Below are positions 1-6,716 of a DNA stretch of 43,184 bases, one piece after another (the first letter of the stretch is position 1; each line of letters starts with the position of its first letter). Origin of the DNA: Chlorobium sp. (GTDB taxonomy: Bacteria > Bacteroidota > Chlorobiia > Chlorobiales > Chlorobiaceae); the NCBI GenBank assembly GCA_005843815.1, contig SZYA01000069.1:1-43184 (forward strand). Direction: 5' to 3'. Below the pieces are notes generated by a model. The model did no database searches, was not told the DNA's origin, and saw only the letters and a program-made list of their open reading frames with translations. Both the position numbers and the translations under genes were made by a program.

Positions 1-1275
1 GCTGATTGCGCTGCCACCCGCTTTCCACTGGTAGGTGATAGTTCCAAGACCGTCGACATCAGCAAGTGTATTTGATGCTGTCAGCAGTGCATTTTGCGTT
101 GCTGTGCCCGCAATGGTGACGAGGCCTGTCGGAAGATTATTTTGATGCTCTGCCACAGCACCTGTTGCTGAGCTGGTAACACTCTCGCCGAATCCGTAAC
201 TGTCAGCGTAACTTGCCACAACAGTAACAGTTTTTCCAACCTCGGCTGCAGTCAAGATATAGGTCGTTCCTGTTGCGCCAGTTATCGCAGTCCCTCCAGC
301 CTTCCATTGGTAGCTAATGGTACCAAGTCCATCAGCATCAGCCAGTGTGCTGATACCTGCGGTCAGTGTTGCGCCCCGTGAGGCTGTTCCGCTAATCGTG
401 ACGCTGCCTGTCGGGGTATCGTTGATATTGGCAACAGAGGCTGTCGCCGAGCTGGTGACACTTTCGGCAGCACTCATGAGGTCAGTATAGCTGGCGGTGA
501 CCTTTATTGCTTTTCCAACCTCCGCCTGTGTCAGTGTGTAGGTGGCTCCTGTAGCGCCTGAGATTGCCGTAGTACCGGCAAACCACTGGTAACTCAGTGC
601 GCCGGTGCCGGATGAGGGGATACCCTCCGCATCGGCAAGCGTGGTTGTATTGGCGGTCAAGGTGGCACCTTGGGTTGCCGCGCCATCAATGGTAACACCC
701 CCTGTCGGAGTATGGTTGGTGAAAACTGCGACGGTGGCAGCGCTCGTCACGCTTTCGGGAGCGCCGAGCAGATCGGCGTAGCTTGCCGTCACCGTGATGG
801 TTTTGCCAGCCTCAGCCGCAGTCAAAAGATAGGTCGTAGCTGTAGCTCCAGTTATAGCAGTCCCTCCAGCTTTCCATTGGTAGCTGATGGTGCCAAGTCC
901 ATCAGCATCAGCCAGTGTTTGGGTCGCGGTAAGCGTCTGGCCTGTCGCCGCATTTCCGGTGATAGTTACATTGCCTGTTGGCAAGTCATTGAGATTGGCG
1001 ACGGCTGTAGTCGCAGAGCTGGTGACACTTTCAGCTTTGCTGAGGCCATCAGTGTAGCTTGCTGTCGCAGTTATTACTTTGCCAACCTCCGCCTGCGTTA
1101 ATGTATAGGTGGTTCCTGTGGCTCCGGATATTGCCGTACCTCCCGCATACCACTGTATAGTGACGGCTCCAACAATTCCGTCAGCATCCGCAAGTGTGGT
1201 ATGGCTTTCCGTAAGAGTCTGACCCTGGGTTGCCGTACCCGTTATGGTGACAGCCCCGGTCGGAGCATGGTTTGT
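1..1275 (-). repeat. Five tandem Ig-like coding repeats, period 273-294 bp
   Basis: Within the giant protein the tripeptide Pro-Thr-Gly that opens each unit is encoded at 1263-1255, 981-973, 708-700, 414-406 and 132-124. The spacings are therefore 282, 273, 294 and 282 bp, or 94, 91, 98 and 94 codons. Each unit reads PTGxVTIxGxAxxGxxLxA, then TLADADGLGTISYQWKAGG, then ITGATGTTYxLTxAEVGKxI and a TASY(T/A)D strand. The units are diverged, not identical, which suggests old duplications. The fifth unit is cut by the window edge. Confidence 0.88.
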
Positions 1276-1944
1276 TGGCACTGGTGTATTGTTGGTAACC
1301 GCAGTCGCGGCTAAAGTTACCGCATCGTTGCCGGCTGCATCCTGGATTGCCTTTGCGTCATTGGTTGCAGTCGGATCGGTGTAGGCAACCGTCACTGATT
1401 CGCCGTTGGCAACTGCTGTGGCAAGCGTGAGCGTTACAGTTTTAGCAGTGGCATCGACGACGACAGCACTGACCGTGTGAGTACCGGACGATGTGCCGGA
1501 AACGGCAAAAGCTGTTGCCGCAGGAGTGTTTGTTGCATCAAGGGCCTCCGTATAGGTCATGACAAGCGAGGAGCCATTGACCGCTGCCGAAGCAAATACC
1601 GGGGGGGTGGTGTCTGCCACAGCTCCGTAGGAGAGTGTGACCGTCTTGTCAGTGAAGACAAGAGTTTCGACACTTTTCAGATTGAAGGTATAATTATCCC
1701 CATTTTTACTTGCTCCAGAGACAACAATCACTCCAGATGCGTCAACTGGATTAATAACAAATCCAGTTGAGGGGAACCTGGCATTGTAACTTGCACTACC
1801 AGTGTTATTTAATTGGAAGGTGTCGCTTCCGGCTCCTCCATCAATATTAAATATAGAACCTGTGCTTGGTTTATTGAAACTGGTTACACTACCAATACCA
1901 ATAACATCACTAGCCGCCGTACCCGTCTTGTTGTAAGTAGCCAT
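1..1944 (-). CDS. Giant tandem-repeat cell-surface/secreted protein, N-terminal 648 codons (partial, runs off left edge)
   Basis: The minus-strand frame starting at the ATG at 1944-1942 stays open to base 1, so the gene continues outside the window. The start is supported by GGAGG at 1954-1950, six bases upstream. Residues 1 to about 109 contain a GGAGSDTF motif and then VETLVFTDKTVTL, a pattern resembling the haemolysin-type modules of type I secreted proteins. From about residue 110 (DTTPP) comes a domain resembling SwmB. From about residue 225 there are five Ig-like repeats of 91-98 residues. There is no Sec signal peptide or membrane segment at the N terminus, so type I secretion with a C-terminal signal beyond the window is the likely route (inference). 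Such proteins usually act as adhesins; no ligand can be deduced. A four-repeat operator-like promoter lies just upstream. Confidence 0.85.
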   Translation of the reverse strand, partial: MATYNKTGTAASDVIGIGSVTSFNKPSTGSIFNIDGGAGSDTFQLNNTGSASYNARFPSTGFVINPVDASGVIVVSGASKNGDNYTFNLKSVETLVFTDKTVTLSYGAVADTTPPVFASAAVNGSSLVMTYTEALDATNTPAATAFAVSGTSSGTHTVSAVVVDATAKTVTLTLATAVANGESVTVAYTDPTATNDAKAIQDAAGNDAVTLAATAVTNNTPVPTNHAPTGAVTITGTATQGQTLTESHTTLADADGIVGAVTIQWYAGGTAISGATGTTYTLTQAEVGKVITATASYTDGLSKAESVTSSATTAVANLNDLPTGNVTITGNAATGQTLTATQTLADADGLGTISYQWKAGGTAITGATATTYLLTAAEAGKTITVTASYADLLGAPESVTSAATVAVFTNHTPTGGVTIDGAATQGATLTANTTTLADAEGIPSSGTGALSYQWFAGTTAISGATGATYTLTQAEVGKAIKVTASYTDLMSAAESVTSSATASVANINDTPTGSVTISGTASRGATLTAGISTLADADGLGTISYQWKAGGTAITGATGTTYILTAAEVGKTVTVVASYADSYGFGESVTSSATGAVAEHQNNLPTGLVTIAGTATQNALLTASNTLADVDGLGTITYQWKAGGSAIS

Positions 1945-1984
1945 AGTTTCCTCCAGTAATGATTAATAATAATAAATTTTAACA

Positions 1985-2039
1985 ATGATACGGCTTCGAC
2001 TCTTTAAGCAAAATTAATGGCAACTTAAATTTTGCTTAA
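1985..2039 (-). promoter_or_regulatory. Four 11-bp-phased TTAAG-type repeats plus -10, promoter of giant repeat protein
   Basis: Read on the minus strand, TTAAG lies at 2039-2035 and 2028-2024, TTAAT at 2017-2013 and TAAAG at 2006-2002, a strict 11-bp period. Eleven bases later comes TATCAT at 1990-1985, a -10-like hexamer that would start transcription about 35 nt before the ATG at 1944. The array also contains a perfect 13-bp inverted repeat (2003-2015 with 2028-2040). The layout is identical to sites at 4529-4583 and 9189-9243. Tandem 11-bp direct repeats are typical of OmpR/PhoB-family response regulators. Confidence 0.6.
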
Positions 2040-2040
2040 A

Positions 2041-2409
2041 ATTACAGGGTCGTTTACCCACCCGTCCTTAGCAATGAAGCCTCCCCGCCGGAAGCAGCGG
2101 AGTATCTGGTTTTAGAAAAAGCTTAACATACTTCGCCGCAAGCGATTGGTCAAAAAGAACCCCACCGCAAGCAGCGGGGTATTTTGAAGAAAAATCTACC
2201 ATACTTTACGCCTCAAGAGGCGGGGAATATGACCCATAGAGCTTCAACCATGAAAGATTAATCAACCCTTTAACTGCCAGTGGAAGTAAGTGCCGACAAC
2301 GGGGGAGAAAAAGATAATTGTGCCTTGGTTTTCCACGGCTATCGATCTGAACTAATCGATTATACCGGGAAGTAATTCCCTGTCGAGGAAGCGCATCAAC
2401 TGAAATACA
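2041..2409. other. Intergenic stretch with hairpin repeats, no gene seen
   Basis: This lies between the operator of the giant protein and the terminator of the DUF3570 operon. No convincing coding frame was found. Bases 2081-2222 hold a cluster of short GC-rich hairpin repeats (listed separately). The rest (2223-2409) is unremarkable mixed sequence and could be decayed coding or mobile-element DNA. Confidence 0.5.
2081..2222. repeat. Cluster of REP-like GC-rich hairpin repeats
   Basis: Two near-copies of a 24-25 base element with the core GAAGCAGCGG/CAAGCAGCGG, each ending in GTAT, lie at 2081-2105 and 2159-2182. A third CCGCAAGC core lies near 2135-2142. A perfect stem CGCCTC-AA-GAGGCG lies at 2209-2222. 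Each copy can fold on a CCGC...GCGG-type stem. The copies are separated by AT-rich spacers. This resembles REP/MITE-type intergenic repeats or the subterminal hairpins of IS200/IS605 elements, but no transposase frame is present. Confidence 0.45.
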
Positions 2410-2456
2410 AAGCCCTTCCGACAGCTTACTTTTTGTAGGGAGCTATCGAAAGGCTT
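2410..2456 (-). terminator. Putative terminator of the tlpA-DUF4266-DUF3570 operon
   Basis: Bases 2410-2426 and 2441-2456 pair in a stem of about 16 bp with two G-U pairs and one bulge around a 14-nt loop. It lies 15 bp past the DUF3570 stop codon. On the minus-strand transcript the stem is followed by a U-rich stretch (TTTGTATTT), as expected for an intrinsic terminator. Confidence 0.5.
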
Positions 2457-2470
2457 GTCTGTTGAAGTGG

Positions 2471-3595
2471 TTAAAACTGGCGAGAAATGCCAAACTGAAC
2501 AAAAGTGGCGCTGAATGGGGACAGCCCTTTATCTCCACCTCCTGTCATGCTCCAGGCTGCACGCTGTTCATAGCTCTCATACTTTGCATCAACCAGCCAC
2601 TCTTTGGCAATCCTTTTCTCCACTTTGATGCCAAGCGTGAGAGCACCGAACGCGGAAAGACGCTGATCAAGTGAAGAATATTTCCCGGTCGGATTTATAT
2701 TTCCGTCAGCCGGCATGGGGTAGTAAAAGTCAGCCGCCGTTTGAGAAGAGTACCTTGCCGACGGAATTATGGTCCAGTCACCGGCAACAGGTTGAACGTA
2801 CTCAAGACCAAAAGTATGGGCATGAATGCCAAAGGTGTCGGTGTAATAACGATAGGAGAGTCGGCTTGTACCATCAGTACCTTCAATGTGGTGGTTCCAG
2901 CGCGTCATGACCGTTTCGCTCTCACGCCTGTCAGGCCGTGCATCCAACATCTTGTAGGGGTCATTAAAATATCCCCATCCCCTTGAGAAACCAAGGTTGA
3001 GCTGAACAATATCCGTCTTGGTCAGGACTTTTGTTATACCTGCAAGCAAGGCAAAACTCTTCTTGTCATAAAAGGAGCTCTTGTCGATAGTTGGGTTAAT
3101 AGTATCCGTTGTATAGCTGCCACCAAGTGTGAATGTGGTATTCTTGTCTTCGGCGGAAAGGCTTCCCAAGGCAGAGTAGCTGCGGGATATGTAGTCGTTT
3201 TCACTGGAATAACTGCTGCCAAGCGTCACGGTTCCTCTCGGGAAGTAACGGGTAAGACCGAGGTCAACCGCCTGGCGATGTTCTTTTATCGAAGCACCGG
3301 AAACTGCATTGTAGTGGCTTGGCGATGCGCCAGAAACAGAGTCATTGGTATAGGTTGTGCTAATCGACCATTTACCGGCGACAGGCACCATGGCCATGAC
3401 AGAAAAGGCGTTGACCTCAATCCTCTCCTGAGCAGGGTTGGTGTCTTTATCCTCATAATTAAGGTATTTGAAGGCGACAATACCTTTTTCCGGTGCGGCC
3501 TCTGCCAACGCAGGGCGAGACGACGGCAGTGCCAGAGCTGCGGCAAAAAGGGCAGCGCCTGCAAGATGTGTTTTTTTTATCGGGCTCGATTTCAT
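2471..3595 (-). CDS. DUF3570 family outer-membrane beta-barrel protein
   Basis: This 374-residue protein has a signal peptide (basic start, hydrophobic 11-22, ALA near residue 31). The rest consists of alternating amphipathic strands (for example GKWSISTTYT, RAAWSMTGG) and ends in a C-terminal Phe after an aromatic-rich strand, typical of outer-membrane barrels. It matches the DUF3570 family by overall character and by context: DUF3570 genes commonly follow a DUF4266 small lipoprotein and a TlpA thioredoxin, as here. It is the last gene of that three-gene run, 27 bp after the DUF4266 stop codon. The function is unknown. The frequent partner ApbE (flavin transferase) is not in this cluster. 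It might be a channel or a receptor for something the lipoprotein carries (inference). Confidence 0.8.
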   Translation of the reverse strand: MKSSPIKKTHLAGAALFAAALALPSSRPALAEAAPEKGIVAFKYLNYEDKDTNPAQERIEVNAFSVMAMVPVAGKWSISTTYTNDSVSGASPSHYNAVSGASIKEHRQAVDLGLTRYFPRGTVTLGSSYSSENDYISRSYSALGSLSAEDKNTTFTLGGSYTTDTINPTIDKSSFYDKKSFALLAGITKVLTKTDIVQLNLGFSRGWGYFNDPYKMLDARPDRRESETVMTRWNHHIEGTDGTSRLSYRYYTDTFGIHAHTFGLEYVQPVAGDWTIIPSARYSSQTAADFYYPMPADGNINPTGKYSSLDQRLSAFGALTLGIKVEKRIAKEWLVDAKYESYEQRAAWSMTGGGDKGLSPFSATFVQFGISRQF

Positions 3596-3622
3596 AAGAG
3601 TATCCTGAAATTATAATTACAG

Positions 3623-3862
3623 TTAATTGCACCCGCACCCGCCGCCACCAACTCCGGCACCACCAGAGGCAGCCTCTTTGCTGCTGTAGATGTGCTCGAC
3701 ATACTTGGTGTCGAGAGGGTCGCCCTCATAGGTCATTTCCGGTCTGGCAAGGATTGCCTTGTCCCACGGTTGAACCGTCTCACCAATTGAGCAGCCCGAC
3801 AATCCGAGGGTGATGAGGCATAACAGGGCGTAAAGTATTTTCTGAATAACAGTCATGTTCAT
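3623..3862 (-). CDS. DUF4266 small lipoprotein with Gly-rich Cys-Gly-Cys tail
   Basis: This 79-residue protein has a lipoprotein signal (hydrophobic 9-22, lipobox LSGC, lipidated Cys24). The mature part has the DUF4266 signature VQPWDKAILARPEM around residues 30-43. It ends in a glycine-rich tail carrying Cys76 and Cys78 (GGGGCGCN), where a metal or a modified cofactor could bind (inference). Its start overlaps the tlpA stop codon in an ATGA, so the two are translationally coupled. DUF3570 follows 27 bp later. The exact function of the family is not established. The upstream thioredoxin suggests that the two tail cysteines must be kept reduced or are handled by thiol chemistry in the periplasm. 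Confidence 0.82.
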   Translation of the reverse strand: MNMTVIQKILYALLCLITLGLSGCSIGETVQPWDKAILARPEMTYEGDPLDTKYVEHIYSSKEAASGGAGVGGGGCGCN

Positions 3863-4374
3863 TTGTTTGCCTCCAGTCCTGCTTTGATCTCTTTTTCAAG
3901 TTTTTCGCTCTCAGCAGCGTTAAACCCTAAATGCTGGGAAATAATTTTGCCATTTTTGCCAATAAGAAAACTGGTTGGCATACCCCTTACCCCGTAGCTT
4001 TTTGGTAAAACCCCTTTGGGATCAAAGGCAACGGTGAATTTGGCAGGATTCTGTTCCAAAAACTTTTTGGCATCTTCTGTTTTGGCATCAAGATTAATAC
4101 CGATAATCTTCAGCCCCTGAGCTTTGTATTTTTCCTGCATGGCATTCATCCAGGGAAAGGACTGCTTGCACGGTCCGCACCAGGAGGCCCAAAAATCAAC
4201 ATAGATCAACGAACCGGTGGTCGTCGAAAGCTTTACCGTGCCCTGGGCACCGGGCAGTTCGAAATCGGGGGCTTTGGTGCCAACCTCCAGAGCGTGCGAC
4301 GTGCCACTGAAGCCAACGCAGAGCAGAGAGGCAAGCAGGAGGGTTCTTAACTTCTTACTTTGAAAGCGTACCAT
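3859..4374 (-). CDS. TlpA/ResA-like periplasmic thioredoxin
   Basis: This 171-residue thiol-disulfide oxidoreductase has an N-terminal signal peptide (about residues 1-28, ending SHA). The active site is Trp65-Cys66-Gly-Pro-Cys69, and the cis-proline loop reads GMPTSFLIG. The mature domain has the AhpC/TSA-type TlpA fold (APDFELPG ... VDFWASWCGPC). Members reduce disulfides in the periplasm, often for cytochrome c maturation or metal-site assembly. Here the gene opens an operon with a DUF4266 Cys-Gly-Cys lipoprotein and a DUF3570 barrel, so the lipoprotein is the likely client. Transcription probably starts near 4522 from a promoter with four 11-bp repeats, leaving a leader of about 150 nt. 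Confidence 0.88.
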   Translation of the reverse strand: MVRFQSKKLRTLLLASLLCVGFSGTSHALEVGTKAPDFELPGAQGTVKLSTTTGSLIYVDFWASWCGPCKQSFPWMNAMQEKYKAQGLKIIGINLDAKTEDAKKFLEQNPAKFTVAFDPKGVLPKSYGVRGMPTSFLIGKNGKIISQHLGFNAAESEKLEKEIKAGLEANK

Positions 4375-4763
4375 TGTGGTATCGATTTTGGTTAATGGAA
4401 AACAGTGCGATAAAAACAGGAATATATATACAGGTGGCTGCTCAACAGAACACTCTCAAATAGCTATGTCCATGTACAACATCACTTAAAAATGCAGCAA
4501 GCTTTAATCCAAACCTCACTCACTCCTAAGGATAGCATATTTGATCTTAAATGACAATTAGTCCTGCCTTAAATTTCGCTTAAAAATGCTGGGGAATTCC
4601 CTATGTGGGGCGAATAATGGCACAAGAATAGTGTGCGAAAGGTAGAATTGTGTTGGAAAAGGGCTCTATCCAGTCAGCATAAATACAAAAGGCATATCCA
4701 TTGGTAATGAATATGCCTCTTGCTGTAATTGCTTTCGCATTTGAAAGCAGTGTCAAGATATCA
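4375..4763. other. 389-bp intergenic region: tlpA promoter and cytochrome gene 3' end
   Basis: No gene was found. It holds the operator/promoter at 4529-4583 and a lone extra CTTAA at 4494-4498. It also has two stem-loops beyond the stop of the upstream cytochrome gene: AGGCATAT/ATATGCCT (4690-4697 with 4711-4718) and TGCTTTC/GAAAGCA (4730-4736 with 4743-4749). Neither stem is followed by a clear U-run on the minus strand, so termination is only a guess. Confidence 0.55.
4529..4583 (-). promoter_or_regulatory. Four 11-bp-phased TTAAG-type repeats plus -10, tlpA operon promoter
   Basis: On the minus strand TTAAG lies at 4583-4579 and 4572-4568, a degenerate CTAAT at 4561-4557 and TTAAG at 4550-4546, all 11 bp apart. 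After exactly 11 more bases comes TATCCT at 4534-4529 as a -10 hexamer. The same order, orientation and spacing occur at 1985-2039 and 9189-9243. An OmpR/PhoB-family regulator binding four half-sites just upstream of -10 is the simplest reading. Confidence 0.6.
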
Positions 4764-6134
4764 TCAGAAGCCTGCTGACAGAGACACGTTGAAAGTGTTC
4801 TGGTCAGAAATATTGTTAAGAGACTCTGCTAAAGTCGCAACATTTTCCCTCCATTCCTTTGTATACCTGGTGTAGGTCGCTGTAACTGATACATTTGGCG
4901 CGACCCAAGCAACTAAAGAAGGAACAACAGTTGGACGATGTCTACCAACTGCGGTGCCAGTAGGAGCTGCTACTGTGTAGCCTGTATTTGCTATGTCAGT
5001 ATATGATACCTTCGCAAAAAGCCAAGGATAGACAAAGTAACCAGCTTCAGCCTTGACGTTGTTCAAGCCAAAATCCTTGTCCCTGCTGACAGCGACACCA
5101 ACGAGCGAGTTGTTATGGACTGCCTGTATATCAGCGCCATAAACAAGAGTTTCACCGGCATAGGCACCACCAAATATAGCCTTGTTTTTTGCTGAAGAGA
5201 GACCAAAGCCAAGGGTTACCTGGTTATCAAGGCCATTATAAGAGTTGCCTAAAGTACCATTTGCTCCACTGAGCATACCTGCACCAACAAGCTTCACCTT
5301 TGCCCGCAGATAGACGTGATTATCAATATTCCCGGCAGTTGACAGGGCTGCAGTACTTGCATTTGTTATTTGGCCTGGAGGCAAGTCAACACTGCTACCT
5401 GCAACAACAGAGTATCCACCAGTTTCACCTCTGGTGAGCTGGAGCTCAGCATAGTTGCTCGGTGAAGGAAGTAAACCGCTGACGTTTACGACTCCACCAG
5501 CACCGACGCCATTCCATCCAATAGCACTGAACTGAGTACCCATCGCAAATTTAAATCCGTGGGCCAACCTATAAACAACCCTTGCATTGCTTGTAAGTTG
5601 GCTTGTTGGGGACACTGCAGTGGGGGCTGCAGTGAGGTAACCATTAAATCCTCCTAACTGACCAAAGAAAGTAATATCGTCACCGAGCGAGCCGCCATAA
5701 AAAAGGGAAACACTGTTTGGCGCGGCCCAGTTAAATTGCTTCCCGGCAAGAGTCCTTGCTGTCGACCCCCCTGCTTTTAATGACTGCTGCGATGTATAGT
5801 TAATAAGCCTGCCTCCCAGCGTCATGCTCAGCGCATCAAACTGTGGGAATGAACCCTGGAATGGTGCATTTGGAGCCAGCTTATCCCATTCGTCATTTCC
5901 AATCTTGATATTCTTCTGCTTGGTTAATGCAGCTTCGGTTGCGTCTGGAAAACGAAAGCCGTTGTTCTGGAAGGCCTCACCTACGGCATTTCTCTGCGGA
6001 AATCCTGAGTGGCACATGTAACAGGATACATTGTATTTCCTTGCCCACGATGGTATTGCCTGACTTTCGGAACTCCAGAACATGGCGGGAACCATACCGA
6101 GTGAAAGAATTGCTGCAATTTTAGTTTTCTTCAT
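4764..6134 (-). CDS. Monohaem cytochrome c fused to outer-membrane beta-barrel (Cyc2-like layout)
   Basis: This 456-residue protein has a signal peptide ending SQA at residue 26. A single CXXCH haem site follows at Cys38-Cys41-His42, inside IPSWARKYNVSCYMCHSGFP and followed by NAVGEAFQNNGFRF. The remaining 380 or so residues are strand-rich with alternating Gly and aromatic residues and end in a C-terminal Phe, as in porins. One N-terminal haem plus a barrel is the layout of Cyc2, the outer-membrane iron oxidase, and the phrase ARxxxxxCxxCHxxFP...FG-like...F resembles it. The similarity is only partial, so assignment to Cyc2 itself is not claimed. A role in electron exchange across the outer membrane is inferred. 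It has its own long leader with a possible RNA structure, and a c5-like cytochrome gene lies upstream on the same strand. Confidence 0.72.
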   Translation of the reverse strand: MKKTKIAAILSLGMVPAMFWSSESQAIPSWARKYNVSCYMCHSGFPQRNAVGEAFQNNGFRFPDATEAALTKQKNIKIGNDEWDKLAPNAPFQGSFPQFDALSMTLGGRLINYTSQQSLKAGGSTARTLAGKQFNWAAPNSVSLFYGGSLGDDITFFGQLGGFNGYLTAAPTAVSPTSQLTSNARVVYRLAHGFKFAMGTQFSAIGWNGVGAGGVVNVSGLLPSPSNYAELQLTRGETGGYSVVAGSSVDLPPGQITNASTAALSTAGNIDNHVYLRAKVKLVGAGMLSGANGTLGNSYNGLDNQVTLGFGLSSAKNKAIFGGAYAGETLVYGADIQAVHNNSLVGVAVSRDKDFGLNNVKAEAGYFVYPWLFAKVSYTDIANTGYTVAAPTGTAVGRHRPTVVPSLVAWVAPNVSVTATYTRYTKEWRENVATLAESLNNISDQNTFNVSLSAGF

Positions 6135-6206
6135 GCTCCGCTCCTGTTTTTTTAATGAAATTTAATGGGCTTTGTTAAAAATTCAAAAACTCGTCTCCTC
6201 TATCCA

Positions 6207-6257
6207 TGAAGTATACACTGCAGCACCCCTGTCGGGATGAGCATACCTGATACTTCA
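6207..6257 (-). ncRNA. Possible structured leader of the porin-cytochrome gene
   Basis: About 75-125 nt before the ATG at 6134, TGAAGTAT (6257-6250 on the minus strand) pairs perfectly with ATACTTCA (6214-6207). It encloses a hairpin ATCCC-GACA-GGGGT (6238-6225, one G-U pair). The closed two-level fold lies in a 228-bp untranslated stretch. No known riboswitch class was recognised. Confidence 0.35.
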
Positions 6258-6362
6258 CTTCATTCAAATCAGAGGACAAGTAGACCAAGATACAAAGGGC
6301 TAATTTCTGCTTTTAATACCAATTTTCCAAACAATGTGTCAAGATTTTGTTAACTCTTGCCA

Positions 6363-6716
6363 TTAAAAGAGGCATTGATCAACCATATAGGCAATCGCAT
6401 TGGACGATTGCTCTATGGAAAGCGTCTCCAGACCGCCCTTTGAGGGCATTGCATTAAAACCTTCAAGCGTGTGTTTGATCAGAGTCGCCATGCCATTTGC
6501 CATTCTTGGCTTCCATGCCGCGATATCACAAAATTTTGGCGCCGCTAACAAACCGCTGGCATGGCATGCTGAACAGGAATTTTCATAGATCTCTTTTCCT
6601 TCAGCAAGATTGTATTTTTTTGCCAGCTCCGCTTTGTTAATGTTTTCGGCATGGAGGGTTTGTGTTGTGCAAAAAAATGCAAAAATCAGCATACAAAGTT
6701 GCGCGAAACGTTTCAT
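6363..6716 (-). CDS. Periplasmic cytochrome c5-like monohaem cytochrome
   Basis: This 117-residue protein has a signal peptide (residues 1-23, cleavage after LHA). The haem is attached at Cys48-Ser-Ala-Cys51-His52. The motif GFNAMPSKGG supplies the sixth ligand, Met90, in the manner of cytochrome c5. The order GKEIYENSCSACHASGLLAAPKF - AAWKPRMANGM - AMPSKGG - AYMVDQ is characteristic of that family. Cys63 and Cys115 could form a disulfide. It is probably a soluble electron shuttle in the periplasm. It is encoded upstream of the porin-cytochrome on the same strand (228 bp apart) and divergent from the cytochrome maturation pair resB-resC, so it may deliver or accept electrons for either the barrel cytochrome or the photosynthetic chain (inference). 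Confidence 0.85.
   Translation of the reverse strand: MKRFAQLCMLIFAFFCTTQTLHAENINKAELAKKYNLAEGKEIYENSCSACHASGLLAAPKFCDIAAWKPRMANGMATLIKHTLEGFNAMPSKGGLETLSIEQSSNAIAYMVDQCLF

Noticed and set aside
670..1770. Plus-strand frames of 143 and 97 codons in the left-end region
   Set aside because: They are antisense to the minus-strand repeat protein, which is open for 648 codons, has a good ribosome site and clear repeat structure.
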